A stretch of DNA of 14,089 bases, from contig NQOH01000001.1 in assembly GCA_003585735.1 (NCBI GenBank), positions 397,698 through 411,786 on the forward strand. The letters run 5' to 3'. Position 1 is the first letter of the stretch; each line of letters opens with the position of its first letter. This stretch comes from Gardnerella kenyensis. Its GTDB lineage: Bacteria > Actinomycetota > Actinomycetes > Actinomycetales > Bifidobacteriaceae. Below, piece after piece: positions 1-6,191 of this stretch. The notes under the pieces were generated by a model that was not told where the DNA came from, did not search any database, and saw nothing but the letters and a program-made list of their open reading frames with translations. Both the position numbers and the translations under genes were made by a program.

Positions 1-318
1 AAAAACTTTTTTAATAAGTAAATATAACCGAAAAATATACTGAAAAAAATTATTAATTACAAAATATTTTCGGAAGAATAAGTTGCGCAAATAGATAAAC
101 GGCGCGCTCGGCGTGTCTAAAAACCACTCACTTCTCCGACCAAGATACTACATGTGGATATGCCGCGCGCGATTTGGCGCTATATGCTGTGGTGGATTGG
201 GCGGGCGCAAATCCGAACAAAACGACTCAGCTGTGAGTAGTTTATGCCGTCTACGCGCGAAAGACGGAAAGTAGAAGTAAGAGAAAGTAGGGAAGTAGGG
301 AAAGTAGAAAATCAAAAG
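1..318. other. Intergenic region, no gene recognised
   Basis: I see no credible open frame, RNA gene or terminator here. The first 80 bases are very AT-rich. The middle holds GC-rich words and an imperfect inverted repeat (GATTTGGCGC at 171-180 against GCGCAAATC at 205-213, one bulged base, 24-base loop). Bases 265-310 are a degenerate purine-rich short repeat built on GAAAGTAGGG, lying just beyond the 3' end of the tRNA. A gene may begin outside the window to the left. Confidence 0.5.
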
Positions 319-391
319 TGGGCCTAATGGGGTTCGAACCCACGACCTTCTGCTCCGGAGGCAGACGCTCTATCCACTGAGCTACAGGCCC
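319..391 (-). tRNA. tRNA-Arg (anticodon CCG)
   Basis: Read on the minus strand, this folds into a complete 73-base cloverleaf. The acceptor stem GGGCCTG pairs with TAGGCCC (one G-U pair at the base), the D-arm is GCTC/GAGC, the anticodon stem TCTGC/GCAGA holds the loop CTCCGGA, and the T-arm GTGGG/CCCAT holds TTCGAAC. The loop gives anticodon CCG, which reads the arginine codon CGG. The discriminator base is A at position 319 and the next bases are CTT, so CCA is not encoded and must be added after transcription. No hairpin terminator follows; a T-rich stretch (TTTTGATTTTC on the minus strand) does. Confidence 0.97.
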
Positions 392-403
392 GCAACTCGA
401 GAA

Positions 404-409
404 AGTATA
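404..409 (-). promoter_or_regulatory. Possible -10 box of the tRNA-Arg gene
   Basis: TATACT on the minus strand lies 12 bases before the mature tRNA 5' end, which would place transcription start a few bases ahead of the tRNA. No good -35 box is present at 16-18 bases; that position falls inside the GCGCGACGACC part of the hairpin repeat. The tRNA could also be read from upstream. Confidence 0.3.
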
Positions 410-423
410 CACGTTAGTGAGGA

Positions 424-572
424 TGCGCGACGACCTGCCTTTTCGCTTAGAGCGTAGCGCGAAAAGGCAACTCGGAGCGCCGAGCTTGCTCAAGGTTGAA
501 AGCACGGTGTGCTTTCAACGCAAGCGAGGTCTGCCTTCGTCAATGAAGACGAAGGCAGGGCAGGTTAGTGCG
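424..572. repeat. Multi-hairpin intergenic element
   Basis: About 150 bases between the tRNA and the first 52-bp array contain four consecutive inverted repeats. Arm 1 pairs TGCCTTTTCGC (436-446) with 459-469. Arm 2 pairs CTCGG (471-475) with CCGAG (480-484). Arm 3 pairs GTTGAAAGCAC (495-505) with 509-519 across a 3-base loop and is extended by CTTGC (485-489) with GCAAG (520-524). Arm 4 pairs CTGCCTTCGTC (531-541) with 548-558. ACC (433-435) with GGT (563-565) could close the set into a multi-way junction. Three arms are perfect 11-bp stems. The left 38 bases (424-461) recur in diverged form at 13918-13955, so this is a repeat family. No reading frame is apparent. It could be a miniature mobile element, a structured RNA or a terminator-like spacer; I do not recognise it. 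Confidence 0.75.
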
Positions 573-619
573 ATTGTGCTTTAGAAACTAGATTGTGACT
601 TGTGTGCGCTGACGAGAAG

Positions 620-760
620 CGACAGAAACTTTACAGCGTTGTAAAGTAAATAACGAAATATCGCGAAAAACCGACAAAAACTTTACAGCACTGTAAAAGA
701 AATGTCGAAATATCGCGAAAAACCGACAAAAACTTTACAGCGATGCAAAGAAAAAATCGC
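620..760 (+). repeat. 52-bp tandem palindrome array A (3 units)
   Basis: Three tandem units begin with CGACA at 620, 672 and 724, a spacing of exactly 52 bases. Nine bases into each unit is a palindrome of the form CTTTACA-N4-TGTAAAG: 629-646 (perfect, arms extend to 8 bp), 681-698 and 733-750. Between palindromes the shared sequence is roughly GAAATATCGCGAAAAAC. In unit 2 an outer CGACA/TGTCG pair also brackets the palindrome. The array lies beyond the 3' end of the ECF transporter gene, which ends at 794. Sister arrays are at 4464-4552 and 13965-14089. The interval sequences are conserved rather than unique, so this is not a CRISPR array. Confidence 0.92.
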
Positions 761-793
761 GCCGGCATCACGCACAGGTACCACGCACCGCTA

Positions 794-3535
794 TCACGCG
801 CCGCCGAGGAAAGCGAAAGTACCGAAGTAAAGCGCAGACGCAACCGAAACCAGCGGCACAATCGCGCAAACAACCAAAATCCACCAATCGCGCGCATGCA
901 CACTACTCACGCGAGCATGCGAACGCGCACCAACTCCCCCAAAACCGCGCGCTTCCATAGCCGTGGCGAGCGTCGTCGAACGTCGAATCGAAAGCACAAG
1001 CAACGCAAACGACTGCGGGAAGAACGCCCTCACGCGATGCTCATCGCCCAAACCGCGCGAACGCCTCGACGCCGTCAGCGCAGCCCAATCATCCTGCAGC
1101 ACACCAAAAAGCCTAATTCCCGCCAAACCGCCGTACACGAATCGATCCGGCAAATGCAACACCTGGCTAAAAGCATCCGCCAAATCGGTGGCGTCCATGC
1201 CAATCACCATCACAATCGCAGGAATGCCAATCGCCAAAATCCTAAGCGCGGTAGCAACAGCCAGCAGCGCCGAGCGATCCGTAGCATGCATAAGCCACCA
1301 CTGGAACCAAGTATTTCCGCCACTTTTGCCGTATAGCAGCACCGTTAGCGCGGAAGTTGGCGCGCCCACCCACACAGGCCACGAAAGTCGAATCACACGC
1401 AACGGCATAAGCTTAATGCACGCGAAAATCGCAAATTCCAGCACAAGCGCCACGGACGCAGACAAGCAATCAAGCGTAAAAATCAGCGGAATAGACGCCA
1501 CGAAAGCGCCAAAAATACGAAATACCGAGTTCATAGACGCCAAAAGCGGCGAGTGACTTGAAAGTTTCGCCTCCTCGCTGCGATTGTTGACGGCGCTCAC
1601 TTTGATTCGCGAAATGTCGGTTGCGCTGGTAGTTGCGGAAAGCGCTTCGGTAGTTTCGGCAGTTTCGGTAGATTCGGCAGTTTCGACAGTTTCGTAAGAT
1701 TCTGCAGATTCCGCGCTCACTGCAGTTTCAGCACCTTCCGCAGCTTCAGCTTTCGCATCCGGCACAAGCTCCACCAAGCGCGCGCCCAACGCATCAACCA
1801 ACTCGCGATCGTGCGTCACAACAATAATGCTCACGCCCTCGTTGCGAAGACTTGCAATCAAGCGAATAATTTGCAGCCAAGTTTTGCGATCCTGCCCGAA
1901 AGTCGGCTCGTCCAAAATCAGCACGCGCGGAGCCGCAGCAAGCGACGCCGCCACAGTAAGTCGCCTCTTTTCGCCGCCCGAAAGCGTGTACGGATTCGCC
2001 TTCGCATAACGCGCCAAACGGAATCGCTTCAGCAACTCCTGAGCCTTCGCGCGCGCAACATCCTCCGGCACACCCGTGCGAAGCGGGCCCAGCATAACCT
2101 CGTCCAGCACCGAACCGCACGCAAACTGATGCTCCGGATTTTGGAAGACGTACGAAATTCGCTTCGCCAAATCCGGCGACTTCCACTTCATTGGATCCGT
2201 GCCGTTCGCGCCTTCAGCAAGAGTCTCACTAGCCACAACTTCTCCGCTTACAGCCGGCAAAAGACCCGCCAAAGTTAGCGAAAGCGTTGATTTTCCAGTG
2301 CCGTTCGCGCCAACCAAAGCCGTAATCTGCCCTGCTCTAAACTCAAGATTGATGTGACGCGCAATAGGCTCACTGCTGTGGCTGATTGCGAGATCCTTCG
2401 TAGAAAGCAGCACTTCTCCGTAAGATTGTGCGGAATCTTGTGCGGAATTGTCTATATTTTCGGAAGATTTACTTGCAGAAGATTTTACGTTTTTCTTGTA
2501 GCGCTCCGGAAGCCAAATACCCAGATCTTCAAAGTCCAAATCGGTGCGATTAAACACCTCGTCCGGCGTGCCATCAGCTACAATCACCGTGCGAGATGAA
2601 GCCGCGCGCGCAATATCGTCGTCGTGAACGGTTTCACCGCTCGCATCTTTTCTGCTCGCATCTTCATCATTCTCAATCCCAAGCACCACAACGCGATCAA
2701 TCATTTCAATCCACGGCTCAGCATGATGCTCCACAAGCACCATTGTGGCGCGCGTCGAATCCAAAACCGCGCGAACAGCACCCACAATCTGCTGCGTACC
2801 ATCTGGATCCAAATTCGCGGTCGGCTCGTCCAAAAGCAACACACTCGGCTGCATAGCAAGCGCGCCCGCAAGAGCCAAACGCTGCATCTGACCGCCGCTT
2901 AAATGCGAAGTTGAACGATGCAATTGCAAGCCATCCAACCCAACTTCTTTAAGACTTTTGCGCACGCGCTCCCAAATCTCATCGCGCGGAACGTTCATAT
3001 TTTCCGGACCAAACGCAACGTTATCTCCCAAACGTTGGAAAATCGCCTGTGCATCCGGATCTTGCAAAACCAAACCAACGCGACCGCGCGCACGGCGAAC
3101 TGGAACGCCGTCAACCAAAACGCAACCCTCGCTCACACCACCATCGGCATCTTCGACGAGAGTGGTTTGCTGGGATTTTGCGGAAGTATCGGAAGTATTT
3201 TCTGATTTTACGGAAGATTTAGAAGTATTTACGGAAGATTTAGTAGCGCTATCTTTCGCACTTTTCGCGCTATCTTTCGCCACAAAATCATTGCCAATAA
3301 GACCTGCCGCACCGCTTAAAATCGTGGATTTACCAATGCCTGACGCACCAAGCAGCAACACGCGCTGCCCCGCCTTAATCGTGAGATCCAACCCGCGCAC
3401 AGCAAAAGCGCGACGGGAAGCATGACGATAACCCCAATGCTCAAAACGAAGCTCAGCGTTACTAACATTCGCACAATCGCAAGAAACTGTTGGAAGGAAA
3501 GTTTCAGATTCTTGCGATTTAACAGCATCAGGCAT
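794..3535 (-). CDS. ECF transporter energy module: fused ATPase-ATPase-EcfT protein
   Basis: A 913-residue fusion carrying the whole energising module of an energy-coupling factor vitamin importer at the inner membrane. ATPase 1 has Walker A LLGASGIGKST (61-71), Q-loop near 158, signature LSGGQ (212-216), Walker B VLLLDEP (232-238) and switch His (270-271). ATPase 2 has Walker A GANGTGKST (409-417), Q-loop Q465, signature LSGGE (518-522), Walker B VLILDEP (538-544) and His 575. Residues 670-913 are a hydrophobic EcfT domain with the two coupling motifs SRRSRGLG (823-830) and MEARGFG (860-866). Low-complexity segments interrupt it: a Ser/Lys/Thr-rich insertion (about 83-137) inside ATPase 1 and a Glu/Ala/Thr/Ser repeat linker (about 595-660) before EcfT. 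AAAGGA sits 6 bases before the ATG, and the gene follows ykoE by 54 bases in the same direction, so the two should be co-transcribed under the TPP riboswitch. The fusion resembles YkoD plus YkoC; substrate choice comes from YkoE. Confidence 0.93.
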   Translation of the reverse strand: MPDAVKSQESETFLPTVSCDCANVSNAELRFEHWGYRHASRRAFAVRGLDLTIKAGQRVLLLGASGIGKSTILSGAAGLIGNDFVAKDSAKSAKDSATKSSVNTSKSSVKSENTSDTSAKSQQTTLVEDADGGVSEGCVLVDGVPVRRARGRVGLVLQDPDAQAIFQRLGDNVAFGPENMNVPRDEIWERVRKSLKEVGLDGLQLHRSTSHLSGGQMQRLALAGALAMQPSVLLLDEPTANLDPDGTQQIVGAVRAVLDSTRATMVLVEHHAEPWIEMIDRVVVLGIENDEDASRKDASGETVHDDDIARAASSRTVIVADGTPDEVFNRTDLDFEDLGIWLPERYKKNVKSSASKSSENIDNSAQDSAQSYGEVLLSTKDLAISHSSEPIARHINLEFRAGQITALVGANGTGKSTLSLTLAGLLPAVSGEVVASETLAEGANGTDPMKWKSPDLAKRISYVFQNPEHQFACGSVLDEVMLGPLRTGVPEDVARAKAQELLKRFRLARYAKANPYTLSGGEKRRLTVAASLAAAPRVLILDEPTFGQDRKTWLQIIRLIASLRNEGVSIIVVTHDRELVDALGARLVELVPDAKAEAAEGAETAVSAESAESYETVETAESTETAETTEALSATTSATDISRIKVSAVNNRSEEAKLSSHSPLLASMNSVFRIFGAFVASIPLIFTLDCLSASVALVLEFAIFACIKLMPLRVIRLSWPVWVGAPTSALTVLLYGKSGGNTWFQWWLMHATDRSALLAVATALRILAIGIPAIVMVIGMDATDLADAFSQVLHLPDRFVYGGLAGIRLFGVLQDDWAALTASRRSRGLGDEHRVRAFFPQSFALLVLSIRRSTTLATAMEARGFGGVGARSHARVSSVHARDWWILVVCAIVPLVSVASALYFGTFAFLGGA

Positions 3536-3589
3536 AGTAAATCCTTTATGGCAATGATAGATTTTTAATTTTTGCGAATATGCTATTTA

Positions 3590-4198
3590 CTACTTTTCGC
3601 GGATTTCGCGGCCGGATGCAAACTGATCCAATGCGCCGGTCTTAGCAATTCCAATATAAAGGAACCACATCAAAACACCAGCAATCACAATGCCGGAAAC
3701 CACGGTGCTGACGAAGTATGGAAGACCATACTTGCCAAACACGCTAACAGCCTGCAACTTACCGAGGAAGGTGTAACCCCAGCAACCAATGCCAGTCAAT
3801 GCGCCGGAAAGAATCATTGTGTTCAAATTCCACTTCTTGTAAGCGAAAATAATGAACGCAATTTCAGCAAACAGACCCTGAACCACTGCAATAGCGAAGG
3901 TTTCAGCACCACCCCACTGGTTGCCCATCAAAGCTTCGAGCACACCAGCGACGACTTCAGCGTAAATAGCAGCGCCTGGCTTGCGCACGATTACTGCGGC
4001 CAAAGGAGCAGCGAAGAGCCAAAGACCGTTAATAAGACCTGCAAAACCTGGAAGAATGCTGTTTAGCGCAGTCCATGGAACCTCACTAAAAATGGCAACA
4101 ACCCAATAAATAAAAGCAGATACAACGCCAATTACGGAAGCAACTGCGATGTCTGCAACACGCCACTGCATGTTGACTTGATAATTTTCTTCTGACAT
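3590..4198 (-). CDS. ykoE: YkoE-family ECF substrate-binding (S) component, thiamine or precursor
   Basis: A 202-residue membrane protein with about five to six hydrophobic segments (roughly 17-36, 52-71, 102-119, 127-145, 160-183). The central segment RKPGAAIYAEVVAG (72-85), followed by LEALMGNQWG (88-97) and VVQGLFAEIAF (105-115), matches the conserved signature of YkoE, the S component of the YkoEDC transporter. In Bacillus this family is linked to uptake of thiamine or its hydroxymethylpyrimidine precursor; that is family knowledge. A TPP riboswitch in its leader independently supports a thiamine-related substrate. The window has no thiamine synthesis genes, so thiamine and precursor cannot be told apart. 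The ATG follows AGAAAGG with normal spacing. The gene leads the transcript, with the fused energising protein next. Confidence 0.93.
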   Translation of the reverse strand: MSEENYQVNMQWRVADIAVASVIGVVSAFIYWVVAIFSEVPWTALNSILPGFAGLINGLWLFAAPLAAVIVRKPGAAIYAEVVAGVLEALMGNQWGGAETFAIAVVQGLFAEIAFIIFAYKKWNLNTMILSGALTGIGCWGYTFLGKLQAVSVFGKYGLPYFVSTVVSGIVIAGVLMWFLYIGIAKTGALDQFASGREIREK

Positions 4199-4304
4199 AA
4201 AAATGTGCCTTTCTTATTCTGCGTTGCAATGCGTTACATTGTGCGCAATGCAATATTTTGCGTTACAACTAAACCTTGCAACACCTCTCAGGCACGGGAA
4301 AAAC

Positions 4305-4405
4305 TGACCTCCGTGCGCCGGCATTAACCGGATTCACGTTCAAGCGGTTTTCTCTCAGCTTTTGGCGGCGCGCAGTAACGCACCAACGCAAAGCACCCGT
4401 GTCGC
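4305..4405 (-). promoter_or_regulatory. TPP riboswitch (THI element) in the ykoE leader
   Basis: On the minus strand the conserved thiamine pyrophosphate aptamer blocks appear in order: ACACGGGTGC (about 4394-4403), a long P3 arm (GCTTT...AAAGC with TGG/CCA inside), CTGAGAG (4352-4358), TTGAACGTGAATCCGG (4328-4343), and GTTAATGCCGGCGCACGG (4311-4328). These match the family consensus CTGAGA...TGAACCTGATCTGG-ATAATGCCAGCG. The aptamer is about 105 bases before the ykoE ATG. When TPP is bound the family normally represses downstream expression. No U-tract follows, so control is probably at translation or by Rho rather than by an intrinsic terminator; this last point is inference. Confidence 0.93.
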
Positions 4406-4411
4406 TTGACG

Positions 4412-4440
4412 ATTGTACGGCACTGCGTCGACGCACGCAA
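4412..4440 (-). promoter_or_regulatory. Putative promoter of the riboswitch-ykoE-ECF transcript
   Basis: On the minus strand TTGCGT (-35, 4435-4440) and TACAAT (-10, 4412-4417) are separated by 17 bases. The predicted start near 4405 coincides with the 5' edge of the TPP aptamer, which is what a riboswitch promoter should look like. Confidence 0.6.
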
Positions 4441-4463
4441 TAATAAGACTAATTGTTTACGCA

Positions 4464-4552
4464 CGACAGTTCCTTCACAGCAGTGTAAAGAAAATGTCGA
4501 AATATAACCAAAAAGCGACAGTTCCTTCACACTTAAGTAAAGTAACTGTCGC
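4464..4552 (+). repeat. 52-bp tandem palindrome array B (2 units)
   Basis: Two units begin with CGACA at 4464 and 4516, again 52 bases apart, with palindromes CTTCACA-N4-TGTAAAG (4473-4490) and CTTCACA-N4-AGTAAAG (4525-4542) nine bases in, exactly as in array A. In the second unit the flanks GCGACAGTT (4515-4523) and AACTGTCGC (4544-4552) pair perfectly, making a 38-base near-continuous hairpin. The array sits between the 3' end of the DUF4191 gene and the promoter of the riboswitch transcript. Confidence 0.9.
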
Positions 4553-4576
4553 CAATCCGTCACAAATAAGAATAAT

Positions 4577-5395
4577 TTACTTACCGCGCATAGCACGACG
4601 GCTAATGCGCTGAGGATGAGTTGGATCAATCCCCTTCGGAATACCGAATCCGCTCTTGCTTTGCAGAGTGCGCAAACGCTCGTTCAAAATCGCAAGCTCC
4701 GTCTTAGTTAAGAAGAAACGGCGGTTTGGATGAATCTTATTAAGCAGCGCAAACTTGTGATTCGAAGGCTGCAAAGTCTTGGCGCGCAACACTTTTCCGC
4801 GCAATTCCTTAAGCTTCACCTGGTTTTCACCATTACCAACAGATATACGATAGATAGGTATATTAGACCCGGCGGTTACGCTTTTTACAGCGTGCTCTTG
4901 GCGATCCATTGCGTGCATCAAGCGCTCGTAATTGCCCTCGCCAATAAGGAAGATTCCGTTAAAACCGGTTCCGCGCCAAATCGCATCCTTTGTGCGAGGA
5001 TCCACCCACACAGGCTGCTGCGGGAAAGTAAATCCGCCCTTGTTAATAGCCGAAACAATGCCGGCAGCCGCACCCGGGCGACCTTCCAACTTCGCGTAAC
5101 CAACCTTATCCGCGCGCTTCGTAAGCACAACAGTAAACAGCAGCAAACCAACCATCGCCGCTGTAACCATCATCATAATCCACGCAAAAATCGACCAGCG
5201 CAGCACCAAACCAAGCACAATAGCCACAACTATTGGCGCCACAAACGCCACAGTCAACCACAGCGGCAATTGCTTGTCATCCGTATGCGTGTACTTGTAA
5301 ATACGGATAATCTGCGAAAACATGCCCTGCTTGCCAGTCTTCTTTCCCGACTGCTTCGTGTTTTGTGATTTATCTTGTGCTTTACTTTGTGCCAT
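4577..5395 (-). CDS. DUF4191 family membrane protein
   Basis: A 272-residue actinobacterial protein of unknown function. A Lys/Gln/Ser-rich cytoplasmic N-terminus (1-25) is followed by a short amphipathic stretch (25-36), two membrane segments (about 45-64 and 69-91), then a soluble domain with conserved features of the family: KADKVGYAKLEGRPGAA-type junction after the second helix (about 93-111), WRGTGFNGIFLIGEG (141-155) and a basic C-terminus containing an RRFFLTKTEL stretch. I assign it by overall resemblance to DUF4191, usually about 230-270 residues and often close to lipoate or glutamine synthetase genes, neither of which is in this window. The start is the first ATG; GGGGT upstream is only a weak ribosome binding site. 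A candidate promoter lies 47-75 bases upstream. Confidence 0.85.
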   Translation of the reverse strand: MAQSKAQDKSQNTKQSGKKTGKQGMFSQIIRIYKYTHTDDKQLPLWLTVAFVAPIVVAIVLGLVLRWSIFAWIMMMVTAAMVGLLLFTVVLTKRADKVGYAKLEGRPGAAAGIVSAINKGGFTFPQQPVWVDPRTKDAIWRGTGFNGIFLIGEGNYERLMHAMDRQEHAVKSVTAGSNIPIYRISVGNGENQVKLKELRGKVLRAKTLQPSNHKFALLNKIHPNRRFFLTKTELAILNERLRTLQSKSGFGIPKGIDPTHPQRISRRAMRGK

Positions 5396-5423
5396 GCGTT
5401 TACCCCACGATATTCGCGTTATT

Positions 5424-5470
5424 TTTGAGTTATCTCAAATAATAATAGTAGTTTGTGCAAATATTGATAA
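5424..5470 (-). promoter_or_regulatory. Putative promoter with palindromic operator upstream of the DUF4191 gene
   Basis: On the minus strand TTATCA (5465-5470) and TATTAT (5442-5447) are 17 bases apart, each one or two bases from the consensus. Immediately downstream, at the predicted start of transcription, is the palindrome TTTGAG-N4-CTCAAA (5424-5439). Its position would suit a repressor site or a 5' hairpin. Confidence 0.4.
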
Positions 5471-5500
5471 ATTTGCGATTAGTATATTGCTAACTTCCGT

Positions 5501-6139
5501 TTACTTCGGCCAATTTCCGCGCTTTGGCGAACTTGGCTTCGGCAAACGCCAGCGACGCATCTGCATCGCGCGGCTCCAAGCATACATGCCAGAACGCGAC
5601 TTTTTCGACACAGCCGACTCGCCAAAACGTTTAACAAGCTCCTTACGCAACTTTCGCCACATAATAAACATGTCAATCACGGAAGCAAAAAGATAAACGT
5701 AAAGCAGCACAGCGAGCGCAATATAAACAATCATAAAGCGCGAAAGTGCAAACAAGCATGCCATAATCACAATTGCAACCGGCACGAAAAACTCGCCGAT
5801 ATTAAAGCGCGCATCCACGTAATCGCGAATATACACGCGCCAAGGAAGCTGCTCAACCTTTGGCATATGCGCCAAATCGCCTGTGCGCATTGCCTCATAT
5901 TGCACGTTCTCGCGCTCCCTGATTCTAGCGCGCGCCTGCTTTGCGCTGGCCTTGCGATCAGCTGGAACAAGCGGACGAAGATTTTGCGCTTGAGCCGCGT
6001 TGCGCTTAGGAGTTGGCGCGTTTTTTTCGCGGGATTTAGTTGCGTCGCTAGAAGTTGCGCTCTGCTGCTTCGATTGAGCCGAAGTAGCAGATGCGGCCTC
6101 ATTGTTGGCAGATTTCTTTGCAAATGGATTCCATGTCAT
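5501..6139 (-). CDS. DUF3043 family membrane protein
   Basis: A 212-residue protein of the actinobacterial DUF3043 family, function unknown. The N-terminus (about 1-50) is Ser/Ala/Thr/Lys-rich and probably disordered. It runs into the family hallmark PTPKRNAA (42-49) and RPLVPADRKASAK (55-67), then RDYVDARFNIGEFF (105-118) ahead of two membrane helices (about 117-133 and 136-158), and a basic C-terminal tail (162-212). The order disordered-basic-helix-helix-basic fits a small cytoplasm-facing membrane protein. The start is ATG in MTWNPF; only a weak GAG-type ribosome site precedes it. It lies 52 bases after the M20 peptidase gene and 105 bases before the DUF4191 gene, all in one direction, so transcription from the peptidase gene is possible. 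Confidence 0.88.
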   Translation of the reverse strand: MTWNPFAKKSANNEAASATSAQSKQQSATSSDATKSREKNAPTPKRNAAQAQNLRPLVPADRKASAKQARARIRERENVQYEAMRTGDLAHMPKVEQLPWRVYIRDYVDARFNIGEFFVPVAIVIMACLFALSRFMIVYIALAVLLYVYLFASVIDMFIMWRKLRKELVKRFGESAVSKKSRSGMYAWSRAMQMRRWRLPKPSSPKRGNWPK

Positions 6140-6191
6140 GTTTGCAGATTACTCAACAGACTAGACGCATAAACGCAACGTAGAAACGAAA

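Noticed and set aside
251..505. Minus-strand open frame of 84 codons across the tRNA
   Set aside because: Its middle is the translated tRNA-Arg, a common false gene; the rest crosses hairpin repeats and has no ribosome site.
629..646. CcpA/cre or CopY operator identity for the palindrome
   Set aside because: The half-site order and 4-base centre differ from cre (TGTAAA-CG-TTTACA is the opposite orientation) and from TACA-N2-TGTA; and the whole 52-base unit, not only the palindrome, is conserved.
620..760. CRISPR array
   Set aside because: The intervals between palindromes are similar to one another rather than unique spacers, the copies are diverged, and no cas genes are near.
743..1556. 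Plus-strand open frames of about 200 codons opposite the ECF gene
   Set aside because: Arg/His/Asn-rich antisense translations of a clearly real gene; composition is not that of a folded protein.
4281..4305. Short leader peptide after the riboswitch (GGAGG then GTG, eight codons)
   Set aside because: The spacing from GGAGG to GTG is 12 bases, too long, and that GGAGG is part of the aptamer's 3' end.
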